This document shows, in pieces, positions 20,475-31,063 of a stretch of DNA of 64,000 bases. Below the pieces are notes generated by a model that was given only the letters and a program-made list of their open reading frames with translations, searched no databases and was not told where the DNA came from. Each line of letters begins with the position of its first letter. Position 1 is the stretch's first letter. The translations under genes and the position numbers were made by a program. The stretch is from Piscicola geometra (lineage: Eukaryota; Annelida; Clitellata; Hirudinida; Piscicolidae), in the NCBI GenBank assembly GCA_943735955.1, contig OX030962.1:5501620-5565619 (forward strand), in the 5' to 3' direction.

Positions 20475-20968
20475 GGTGCAATTAGTCTTACTAGGGTTGC
20501 TTTTTATGGCAGCCGCCCTAAGAGGAATTGAGGTGGAAGCCTCCCAATTTGTATGATCCAGTCTCAGGTCCCCTTCATAGGACTCTAGGTCTGCCTCACC
20601 GAAACAGCTGCCAAGGACCCCAAATGTGCACCTTTAAAAAAATTATCAGAGATAAAAAACATGAAATTCCAATTTAAGCACTGGCACTCATTTATATTTA
20701 AAAAATATAATAAAATCACAATAACTTACTTGAGATTTTGAGGGTAGACAAAGTACGTCCTCAAGTCCCAATGCTGCATGGGAAATAAGCTGGAACCCTC
20801 GGCTCTTGACCCATCTATTAAATACTCTAGAGAAGTTATCTTTTTTTTTAGACATCTTTTAATTTTATTTCCTTTTTCTTTACCTATTGTTTTGCTACCT
20901 ATAGTATTGCCAGAATTTAAATATTTGACTCGGCAAAAATCTAAATAAATTTGTTTTTGATTATCCAT
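20358..20968 (-). CDS. Spliced ORF for a 170-aa Cys-rich protein inside the TIR element
   Basis: Exon 1 (20968-20730) begins MDNQKQIYLDFCRVKYL and ends at a strong donor, AA|GTAAGT. Exon 2 (20631-20358) follows the acceptor TTTTTTTAAAG and closes the frame to TGA. The phases match and the joined ORF is 170 aa without stops. Exon 2 ends in a compact Cys-rich block: CTRNSCRCKIRGV, then CTSKCHKGTGCQNQAC. From memory, similar C-rich tails occur at the C-terminus of transposon-derived integrase-like proteins, but here no integrase core precedes it. It may be a truncated element protein or an accessory DNA- or zinc-binding protein. Function unknown. Confidence 0.6.
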
Positions 20969-20988
20969 CTTATACTATCTTATCTTAA

Positions 20989-21108
20989 CTTATTTAACAC
21001 TTTCTTTTAAAAATGATCGCAACTTTTCTTAACACTATCAAATTCAAACTTATTTAACACTTTCTTTTAAAAATCATCGCAACTTTTCTTAACACTATCA
21101 AACTCAAA
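20989..21108. repeat. 60-bp tandem duplication in the right subterminal region
   Basis: Two consecutive 60-bp copies (20989-21048 and 21049-21108) beginning CTTATTTAACACTTTC differ by only about two bases. They lie just inside the right terminal repeat and could be transposase-binding subterminal repeats (inference). Confidence 0.85.
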
Positions 21109-21356
21109 CAAACACTAATTCTACTTTGGTCCAAATAGCTAAAAATAGACTAATTACGTATGCAAATCGTACCTTTGGTCGGCACAGCGACTTTGGATAG
21201 AACATATACATAAAGACAAATAGACATTCATATAACCATACAAATACCCGCTAATACATATATACATATACCAACGCAATAATAACAATGAGCATACAAA
21301 CATCTAGAATAAATACATGTATTGATGATGATGATGATGATGATGATGATGAGTAG

Positions 21357-21400
21357 CAGGGGCGGCGATCTGCTGCAAATTTTGGGGGGTTCTACACAGA
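21357..21400 (+). mobile_element. Solo hAT-type terminal sequence
   Basis: CAGGGGCGGCGATCTGC followed by a G-rich run matches the right end of the hAT element at 55423-58693 read in reverse complement. It sits inside a GAT repeat. No matching opposite end was identified, so it is a fragment or the edge of a short non-autonomous copy. Confidence 0.65.
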
Positions 21401-21428
21401 TGATGATGGTGGCGCTGATGATGATGAT

Positions 21429-21505
21429 CCTAGGCTCACTACCATCAAGGTGGACCCTCGCTACCACAAAGTGGAGGGGTCCGCCTTGATGGTAGTGACC
21501 CTAGG
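21429..21505. repeat. Foldback palindrome (about 30-bp arms)
   Basis: CCTAGGCTCACTACCATCAAGG on the left pairs with CCTTGATGGTAGTGACCCTAGG on the right, and the pairing continues inward through GGACCC/GGGTCC. The GTCCNCCTTGATGG core resembles GTCCACCTTAATAGG in the hAT element at 55.5 kb, so this may be a MITE-like derivative. Confidence 0.8.
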
Positions 21506-21509
21506 ACGA

Positions 21510-23080
21510 TGGTAATGATGATGATGATGGTGATGATGATAATGATTAAGGTCATGATAATGATGATGGTGGTGATGGAGATAATTAAAATGTCATGTGA
21601 GGATTATGAACCAGGTTTTGGTGATGTATGACTTGAAGGCAAAGGTCGAAGAGTAGATGATAGAATACTTAATGAATGACAGTACAGCGCTGAGTATTTT
21701 TATAGCGGCACGAACCCATGTGAGCTTACAGACCATAATGCGATATTTTTGTGTGTTGTAAAAGTTTATTTTTGTTTTACAAATAAAAAGGGGAAATCAA
21801 GTAGATATACATAAAGTAGGTAATGTATCGCTATATAAAGAACACGGATGAGATCATTGAGGAACAAATTAAATGGAGAAGAAGTATCGAGCTGTAGAGT
21901 TAGAATTAAGTTAATTAAATTAAGCGCTATATAATGAAATGACACGTGTCAAGAACAGATTGAGTAAAAGTGAACAATACCATGAATAATTAAATAATCT
22001 AATTAAATGAACAAATACAATATAGGGAACGCACAGAGTGTACCAGGAACGTACAAACAAACATGAATAACACTTCAACTAGAAATTAAGTCTCAAATAA
22101 TTAACATGCAAAAGTGTATAGATGGTGCGCAAAGTCGAGGCTTGCTGTGGCACACACACATGCACACACAAGCACTGAGAAGCACAAAGAAGCAACCAAT
22201 TTAGCTGAGTCTTTCTAAGTGTCATACTGAGTTCTTCTACATGTATGCCTAAGTGTGGCTGTGTGCATGACTCTAGTGTGAGTGATGATTAAGATTGAAT
22301 AATTAAATAATTGATTTTTTTATAGTCTCAGTGAGTTATGGTCATGGAGTGGCGGGAAGATAGTACACTGATTAATGAGTAATTAACTAGGTAATTATTA
22401 ATTTAATAGACTAATTGATGAAACACTTAACAGATCTTTGTTGCAGATAAATGTGGGAGGATTATAACATTTAAAACATTACCCAAATTAATAACTTGAT
22501 GTCTCCAAAGTATTAAATAACGGACTTAAAAACAAATAAATGTCGGTGGCGAGAAAATATGGTATAGCGCATAAGTGGAAATATAAAATAAAATCCATAG
22601 TATTGGTTACAGGGTCGGAAAGGTTCATTTGTGGTCTGATGGAGAGCTTTAAAATAATAATAAAAAGCAAGATGTTGAACAGTATGTCACTGCAAAATGA
22701 GATTCTAACTATACGTTTCCCTATTAAATCATAACAAATATATTAATACGTTAATAATAACAATAATAATATTGTTTTTTGTTGATGTTAAATATTTCCC
22801 TAAATATGTTTCAACTGATGCACATAGCGATCAGTCAATCAGCCCTAGCAGTAGAAGAACACACAAATACAGCATAAAATAAGGAAGGTCTAACTAATCG
22901 CTGTAGGTGTCGAAGGTGGATGATCGGGTGGAAGGAAGAAGGAATGAGCGTAAAGATGATGATGATGATGTTTCAGATGCTATAAGGGTGAAACATATCA
23001 CACTAAAATTGTTATAAAGTGAACAGCCAATTCTCACACACAAGAGAACCAATCAGAGAGCAAAGAATGTGATTGACAGG
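21510..23080. other. Intergenic, no gene seen
   Basis: AT-rich DNA with short GAT arrays downstream of the Spinster stop codon. The part near 23080 is presumably its 3' untranslated region. No other coding or RNA gene was recognised. Confidence 0.55.
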
Positions 23081-25271
23081 TCATAAGATGGTGCGTTCAA
23101 TGGGCACTAGTTTCTGTTGGCTTTCATTGTGAATAAGCACGCCCACTTCATTAACTGAGACGTTTTCATTGGCTGCGGCATCGCTAGCTCCTCCCTCTTC
23201 TGAGCCTTCTTTAACGCCATTCGAAAGCGTCTTCAGAGGCCACTCCCCCTCGACAACCTTGTCCAATGAGGCGCTAGATGCGTTGTTGCTGCCTTTTTGG
23301 TCTGAATTGGTGGTGAATAATTAATTAAACTATTTATTATTAATTTATTCATCACTTTATTAATTTAAAAAAACACGTATTTTATAAACACAAAATGAAA
23401 AAACCACCCTTTCCTCAACACTACTACATCCCCACCAATACACCCCCTTCACCAACAACAACAACTCTCCCCTACCAACACCACTTCACCCGTCCCCAGA
23501 CTGCAAACCCCTCTTCTTCACCAACAAAACCAACTCCACCCCTCCACCCAAACCACACCCACAACTCCTCCCCTAACTCCACCCCTCCACCCAATCCACA
23601 CCCACAACTCTTCCCCCTGACTCAACCCCTCCACCCAAACCACACCCACAACTCCTCCCCCTGACTCCACCCCTCCACACAAACAACACCCACAACTCTT
23701 CCCCCTGACTCCACCCCTCCACCCAAACCACACCCACAACTCCTCCCCTAACTCCACCCCTCCACCCAAACTACACACACAACTCCTCCCCCTAACTCCA
23801 CCCTTCCATCAAACCACACCCACAACTCCTCCCCTAACTCCACCCCTCCACCCAAACCACATCCACAACTCCTCCCCTAACTCCACCCCTCCACCCAAAC
23901 CACACCCACAACTCCTCCCCTAACTCCACCCCTCCACCCAAACCACACCCACAACTCCTCCCCTAATTCCACCCAAACTACACCCACAACTCCTCCCCTA
24001 ACTCCACCCAAACTACACCCACAACTCCTCCCCTAACTCCACCCAAACCACACCCACAACTCTTCCCCCTGACTCCACCCCTCCACCCAAACCACACCCA
24101 CAACTCCTCCCCTAACTCCACCCCTCCACCCAAACCACACCCACAACTCCTCCCCTAACTCCACCCCTCCACCCAAACTACACCCACAACTCCTCCCCTA
24201 ACTCCACCAAAACCACACTCACAACTCTTCCCCCTGACTCCACCCCTCCACCCAAACCACACCCAACTCCTACCCTCCACCCAAACCACACCCACAACTC
24301 CTCCCCTAACTCCACCCCTCCACCCAAACTACACCCACAACTCCTCCCCCTAACTCCACCCTTCCATCAAACCACACCCAAAACTCCTCCCCTAACTCCA
24401 CCCCTCCACCCAAACCAAACCCACAACTCCTCCCCTCCACCCAAACCACACCCACAACTCCTCCCCTAACTCCACCCCTCGACCCAAACCACACCCACAA
24501 CTCCTCCTCCCCCAACTCCACCCACTGCGGATGTAGTTGTCGGCGTGCTCCTTGTCTTTGCCGACGACGAGAGAGTTGATGAGGAAGAAGCATCCTCCCA
24601 GGACGCACACAAAGCAGTTGATGTAGAGGCTGTACTGCAGACTGCAGCGTTATGGTTATAGTATGCTTTACAAAATATTTATAAAAAAAATAGTAATAGC
24701 AATAAAATAATAATAATAATAATAATGAGAATAGAAATAAAAATAATGATATGATAGCAAAGGTGCATATGGGGCAGTCTCCTTATTGCAATTCCTACTT
24801 TTAAATCGTGAATCATGAATAGACGACCACTCTCCCACAAATTCCCCTCCAGCATGAACATCCACTTGTAAGGCAATGACCCTCGGGACAACATCCTCAG
24901 CCGCTAGTCCTGCATGCCGCCTTGAAGCTCGTGCGGGTTGACGCCACGCTAATAATACTCTTCGTCGTTGTACTGCATACGAAGGCTCTGAGCAACTTCT
25001 ACTGCGTGTGGATGTGAGCAAGAGATCTGTTCGGGCATGTTAAGCTCCTAGGAAGATATCTGGTCGGCCTTCTTTACAGCTCCTAAAGCCAAAGCATTTT
25101 TAAAATACTGCACTATGCTTCTGCGACTTCGATGGAACTGGATGTCAGTGTTGCAATTTGATAAGCAAGCAGATTTCCAGGTACCAGGTTTGCCGACTGC
25201 TGGAAGAGATTGCCAGCATAGAGAAGAGAGAGTTGAACAAAGCATCAGAACGACGTACTGTCGAGACGATG

Positions 25272-25316
<45 letters not shown>

Positions 25317-25923
25317 GTGGCAAATCGTCGTGTGCTTCTGGACCTTTGCAGTCTGGCCATTCCCTTGCGACGACGACGACGAGATCCGAACTGCTGCTGC
25401 TGCATCCGAAGGGTGGTTTCCACTTGCTGATCCTCTGTGGAGGCATCTTCATGCCGGAGAGAAGTCGGCGTTGAAGTTACTTTGTTGGAGTCCACTATTC
25501 GAACTTGAAATTTACTTTCACTAACTTCTCCCACTCGGTTCTCATGCCTATCCTCCATTTTTGCTTTTTTCGCTTATTTTTGGAGCAAAAAATCTAACAA
25601 AACGGTACGAATGACGTTAGACTTACCAAAGAACGAAAATATATTTTTTAAAGTATTGTTTTTTTTAATTAAGGTTGTCAATATGTTCTTTTTCAAAAAA
25701 AAGTTATGTAAACATTTTTGGATTTTCAACTCAATTGTCCATTATGAAGTCAACTAAATTAGCCGCAGAATGACAATGATGATGATGACAACGACGATGA
25801 CGATGATGATGACAACGACGATGATGATGATGATGATGATGGCAACACGAACCTGATATAATGGACGAGAAGATCTTGCCTGCCATTGTAGGAGTCACTG
25901 ATCATGTCAGAGAACTGGATAGG

Positions 25924-25962
<39 letters not shown>

Positions 25963-26458
25963 GGGTGGTCAACGGCGTTTATTAGCCACTACCACACCGA
26001 CCACAAAGACCACAACCCGGCAATACGAGGTATCATACCAACCCCACCAAAAAGCTCGCACAGTACACCAGATCACACAACCACACAATCCCAAACAACA
26101 ACCACGCTTACACCCCCCCTCCCCCAAAGAACCAAATCACTCACCTCCCACAAAACCCTCTCCCCCCCCCCCCACCCACCAGGCCAATCAGGTAGGGACT
26201 GCCAGCGTCTCCCAGCATGTGCGAGATCAGGATCTGTAGCGCCTCTGCCGTCGACCTTCTTGTCGGTATTACTGTGTACTGTCGTCGTGGTCATGATGAT
26301 GATGATGATGGTGGTGGTGATGATGATGGTGGTGATGTTAGTGGTGGTGGTATACTATAATAGGAATATTGATGATTCTACTACTACAACTATGCATAAA
26401 AATACCACTACTACTACAACTACCACAACCACCATTACTACTACTACCACTACCACTA

Positions 26459-26521
<63 letters not shown>

Positions 26522-26524
26522 TTT

Positions 26525-26557
<33 letters not shown>

Positions 26558-27834
26558 TTTCTACTAATAATAATAAATAATGAATTAATAATCATAATGA
26601 TCATAACATAATAATACTAAAAAATGATACAATAATAATTATGTCATAATAATATTAATAATAATATTAATATGGCAAGAACCAGGAGGATGTCGGTGAC
26701 AAGAGCCCAGTTGAGTGAGATGAGTGTCTCTGCCAAGAAGATGAGAAGCTGGAGAGGGTGGTGATGATGATGATGTTAATGATGATGATGATTTCTAGAA
26801 AAATCCACTCACCAACCCACAAAACTACCCCCCCCCAAACCAACCAACCCACCCACAACCCCAAAGCCCAAACACCACCACCCACCCAAGTAAGGATGGG
26901 ATGACTCCTGGAAAGAAGGAGGGCTAGGTAGAGAAAGGGCGCTCCCGAGATGAGACCCAGACCACAAATGAGCGGGTCGGCAGCGCGTGTTAGCGGTCGA
27001 AGCTTCGCTGCCAAGGCGAATCCACCGGCGACGCCTGTTAAGCCCGCTAGTACGGTGATGATGCCGAAACAGAAGGCCATTCTGTGCGGGTGTAAGTGGG
27101 TTGTGTGGTGACGGAAAAGACTCTAAAAGCTGTCAACTACAAGTTGTATTCAAGAAAAAAATTCGTTCTTCACTATTCCTAGTCTGTCCCTTTCTCTTAC
27201 TAACCCCTTTTCCCTCCCCCCCTTAACTAAACCCTTCCTCACCCCGTCACCACTTCTACCCCCCCTTCCCCCCACTCACGGCTCCATCTGCACCGTCACG
27301 TCATCGAGACTCTGGGAGCGGTAAACGTAGAGTGGCGCCCAGAACGCCAGGCCGCCAGCCACGAATGTGACGCAAGTGAAGCCGAGTGTGGAGAAGATGA
27401 AGCTTTTGCTGGTTAGTGAGTGGTTGTGGTGGGTAGTTGTGGCGGGTGGTTGTGGTGAGTGGTTGTGGTGGGTGGGTGGTTGTGGTGGGTGGTTGTGGTG
27501 TGTGGGTGGATGGATGGATGAAGATTGGATGGATTGGTGGTGGTGTGGGTGGAGTGAGGCAGTGGTGTCTACTACCAAATATTAAACTCTCTGCTTATAG
27601 CTTAACAATAATAATTATAATGATAACATAAATAATAGTATTAATAATATAAAAGAATAATTTTAAAAATGACCCCCTCCCTTAACTCACTGCTTGAGTA
27701 GATAGACCACATCTTCTTTGAATGGAGTGTTGGAAAGCTGCACCATGCCATCAGAAGCCCCTCTGCCAGGCTCCTGCAAGGCCATGATGATGATGATGAT
27801 GATGTGGAGGATGATGATGATGATGATGATGTGG

Positions 27835-27870
<36 letters not shown>

Positions 27871-29557
27871 TGGAGGATGATGATGAGGAAGAAAAGGATG
27901 AGAAGTAGAAAAAAAATAGGGATAAGGGGAAGGAAGAGAAGGAGGAGGAGAAGGAAGATGATGATTCTACCCATACCCAACTAATAATAATAATGCGTAT
28001 TTATAATGCGCCAAGGCACGCAACTGAAGCGCCACTCACACGACATAAGTCGTGAAACACCGCAACTTATACACTAGGTATATGATAGCTCATGGTTGGC
28101 TGAACAAGGATTCGAACTGGTTGCAGGTCCAACGACTTTACCATCTAAGCCAACCCGCTCGCCAAACTATGATCCATCCTCCTTCCTTCCATCCATCTAC
28201 ACACGCAACCATCCCCATCCATTTACCCAACCATCGCCATCCCATCCCATTCCATCCACCCACCACAACGAAGAGTATCACAAGTACAGAGCACAGCACC
28301 CCTAGGATAGGTGTAATCCTGAGTGACCAATACCACGCACCCATGTACGCGGCGTACTTTGAACCCACTATGTAGCCCAGGCCGCTGCGGTGGTTTGGTT
28401 TGGTGGGGGTGTGTTGGGCGTGTGTGGGTTGTGGGTGGATTGGTGGAATAATCTATTTGATTACAGTAATATATCATCTTAATTCAATTGTTTAAAAAAT
28501 CTATTGACAATTTGTAACCTAATGAAAATGAAAAAAATTAATAAATACTAAAAACTATAAATAATCCTGAAATAAATAAATAAGAATAAAAAAGAATTAA
28601 TATAGAATGAAAACCTTCCGACGGGGATGGCGAAATAGAAGATGGAGAGCGCCTTGGTGCGCATGGTCTTGGAGAACATGTCGGCGATGATGGTGGGCGC
28701 GATGGTGGAGTAGCTCGCCTCCCCAACGCCCACCATCGCCCTAAGGAACAGGAAGAGGAAGAAGTGCTGAGGGATGGATGTGTCAAGATAGTGGGTGGGT
28801 GGGTGCAGGTTGGATGGATGGGCGGGTGGACACAACAACAGGGCCAACAACACACAACAACCCCTCCCTCCCCCTGACCACACAATAAAAAAACACCGCC
28901 AACGACCCCACCAACATCTCTAGGCACAAACGACGACGCGAGCGTGATCAGAGACCAAAAGAGAATGCCCAGGACCATGGGCCATTTGCGGTTGTAGCGG
29001 TCTCCAATGTAGCCAAAGAAGGGCGAGAGGAGCATGTAGGAGACGATGAAGGAGGTTTGCAGGAGGCCTGCGCTGCTGTTGTCGATGTTGTAGTACTGTT
29101 GAACTTCTTCCAGTACGCCTGTTGTGGGTAGTGGTGGTGTTGGTGGGATGGTGGTGTGTTGTGGGATGGTACTGTGTTGTGGGTTTGTTGTACTTGTGTG
29201 TTGATTAATGTTGTTGTTGTTGTTTTGATAGTATGTGGAAGGGTTGTTGTTGTTGTATGTTGGTGTTGTTGTAGTGTTATTGAAATGTGTGGGAAACTTA
29301 GAAAAATAATAAACGCAATATGCATAGATGTGAGAGAGACAAAATCTGTCACCCGCAATGGTGTATCTATCCATGTAGTTGATGAGGTTGGCAACCAGGA
29401 GAACGGAAAGGATGAAAAAGTTTCGGAGTTCTGTGCTTTTAGGCACCACATCAACCTTCATTGGACTCAGATCGCTTGGCGATGAGTTGTTCGTGGTGTT
29501 GCTGGGCAAGAGTTGGTCGGTGGGAGGGATGGTGGCGGGATGGACTTGATCCATCAT
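23081..29557 (-). CDS. Spinster-like major facilitator transporter (SPNS family), 12 exons
   Basis: Twelve exons join with correct GT-AG sites and phases: 29557-29353, 29118-28916, 28766-28615, 28384-28264, 27773-27691, 27408-27280, 27081-26886, 26748-26683, 26278-26180, 25914-25853, 24641-24526 and 23301-23081. They give about 550 residues, close to the usual length of roughly 530. TM1 carries [19 protein letters not shown]. The MFS motif A is [10 protein letters not shown], and [19 protein letters not shown] is highly typical of Spinster. TM11-12 follow [13 protein letters not shown]. The family lies in late endosome/lysosome membranes and exports lysophospholipid or sphingolipid products, proton-coupled in SPNS1. 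Start Met is 29557 or 29554. It is divergent from the glucosidase I gene. The exon 4 donor could lie 3 bp earlier. The paralogue (SPNS1 versus SPNS2/3) is not assigned. Confidence 0.93.
23505..24522. repeat. About 43-bp minisatellite filling the last Spinster intron
   Basis: More than 20 copies of a C/A-rich unit (ACTCCACCCCTCCACCCAAA, then CCACACCCACAACTCCTCCCCT) show deletions and CTGACTCC variants. The array starts immediately at the donor of exon 11 and occupies most of the intron 23302-24525. On the transcript strand it is G/T-rich (GGGTGTGGTTTGGGTGG). Confidence 0.95.
24900..25558 (-). other. Coding-like island nested in a Spinster intron, identity unknown
   Basis: Inside the intron between Spinster exons 10 and 11 lies non-repetitive, higher-GC sequence. 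The minus strand opens with [20 protein letters not shown] and stays open 137 codons to 25145, but part of this is a Val run from a GTT repeat (25269-25313). Other short protein-like stretches follow in different frames, for example [14 protein letters not shown] and [18 protein letters not shown], each closed by stops. This looks more like a decayed processed gene or exons of a nested gene than Spinster sequence. No family recognised. Confidence 0.35.
26420..26570. repeat. (ACT)n trinucleotide repeat in Spinster intron 8
   Basis: A run of ACT/TAC with a few TTC interruptions in the intron between exons 8 and 9. Poly-Thr and poly-Ser frames are artefacts. Confidence 0.95.
27983..28172 (-). 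mobile_element. tRNA-derived SINE (copy 1), in Spinster intron 4
   Basis: Read on the minus strand it starts GGTTGGCTTAGATGGTAAAG (box A-like). It continues to GTTCGAATCC (box B), then a tRNA-unrelated body containing CTATCATATACCTAGTGTAT, and ends in an ATTATTATTATTAG-type tail. A second copy lies at 58010-58262. It inserted in the same orientation as the host gene. Confidence 0.85.
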
Positions 29558-31063
29558 TGGAGTGTGGATGATAGGGATGCTGAGGGGAAGAACGATGGAT
29601 GGAATGGCGCTGCTGGAGTGAGAGTGGTGTCTGCTCCTAACCGAGCTGTTTGAGGAGATTTAATTGAGTTAATGGTTGTTTAATTAGTATCATCTGTTGA
29701 ATAACCTTTAATTTTTAAATTAAAATAACTTAATAGCTAATAAAAATGGTCTTAATAATAAAAATAAATTAGATAATCGTGGAAAAACCTTGTTTCCATC
29801 TTGCTGTCCACCATTTAACAGAGTTGACTTTCGATTGATGCAAAAGATTTGTGAAAGGAGCTGATGAGGATTGACTAATATAGTCAGAAAATGTTAATGA
29901 TTCTGCTTTAGAGACAGGTGGTTTGCTGTTATTTATTTTGATTTATTTATTTAGCAAATTTTTCTTTTTTTTTGTGATGTTAGCTTTTTGAACTGAAAAA
30001 AAATTATTGAAGATTTCAAAATCTTTGTTGAATGAAAATAGGATACTATAATTTCGAAAGTGAAAATAAAAATAAAAAATTTCAGTTTTTAACTTAAACT
30101 GAAAGAAAAGATCATTGTAATAAATATCCCCACATAACACCATAAGGCGTACCAAGCTTATATATAAACAGCAAAAGCGTATAATTTAATTATAGGGTTT
30201 TCACTTACAACAACTTTATTTAATTATGGATATGCATTTTTATCACTTGAAATTCAAATCTTTCAAATGTCCCAAATTATAATAGCAAGCAGAATAACGG
30301 ATTTAATTTCTTCTAAAACATGTGCTACAAAAATCATCATAATATTAGCCAAGAATATTTTGACAAAAACCGGCAACACACCACAAAATATTCACTTGCT
30401 ACATGTGCATTATACAGATCTGTAATGCGAAGTACTACGCACACATACTTATCTTGTGAAAAAAGATTTTAATTTAAACTATAAATCGATTCACAAAATT
30501 TACATTTAAAAAGAAAATGATATTATTTCATAGAAGAGAATTATTACTCACCTTTTTGCTCTAAGAATCGCCCGATATGACGTCACTTTAAAAATTAATT
30601 TAGACTTCAATACTTTGAAAAATTAATTTGTTTTTTATGAATTGATCAATGTTTTTTTTATTTCGAAACTTTAATAGTGTTCTAAATAAGTTTTATTAGT
30701 TTTATATTTGCATTGAAAAAAACTTTTAAACTTTGAGACTGGTTAAATTATAAATTTGAAAAATTTCTTGACATTATCATAAATAATATAAATCTTGTAA
30801 AAATAAGATATTAAAAAATAAATTACATTTTTATAATTTGACGTAGTTTTTGTTTTTAAAACGATCATTAGTTTAAATTGTTAAATTTATAATATTTACG
30901 AAACGTGTCAGCTTTCACATCTGTAAGCCGCTATATTGTATTAAACTTTAATAATTAAAGGAAATTGTATTAAATACATATTAAGGCTTGCAAAATATGC
31001 ATCACAGTTCAAATTATTTTTCAAAATAATAATTTTTTATAATAGTTAAATATTAAATTAAAA
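29558..31063. promoter_or_regulatory. Shared upstream region of the divergent Spinster and glucosidase I genes
   Basis: About 1.5 kb of AT-rich sequence between two start codons facing away from each other. A bidirectional promoter is plausible from the arrangement. No TATA, Inr or other defined element could be assigned with confidence. No ORF of interest. Confidence 0.45.

Larger units (their letters stand above)
19470..21209. mobile_element. DNA transposon-like element with long terminal inverted repeats
   Basis: Sequence 19470-19568 and the reverse complement of 21112-21209 match over roughly 95 bp with only a few differences. Both begin TATGTTC-ATCCAAAGTCGC, then TGTGCCGACCAAAGG. The element is about 1.74 kb. 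It holds AT-rich internal repeats on the left (around 19595-19830), a two-exon minus-strand ORF (20968-20358) and a 60-bp tandem duplication near the right end. No transposase catalytic core (DDE/D) was recognised, so it is either non-autonomous or of an unfamiliar type. The exact outer boundary and target-site duplication were not settled. Confidence 0.85.

Noticed and set aside
23395..24610. Regularly spaced repeats resembling a CRISPR-like array
   Set aside because: The roughly 43-bp units are directly adjacent without unique spacers, vary in length and lie in a eukaryotic intron. It is a minisatellite.
25000..25100. A BH3-only apoptosis gene
   Set aside because: [14 protein letters not shown] resembles a BH3 helix by eye, but the Leu to Asp spacing is one residue too long, the invariant small residue before Asp is Asn, and the frame is interrupted nearby.
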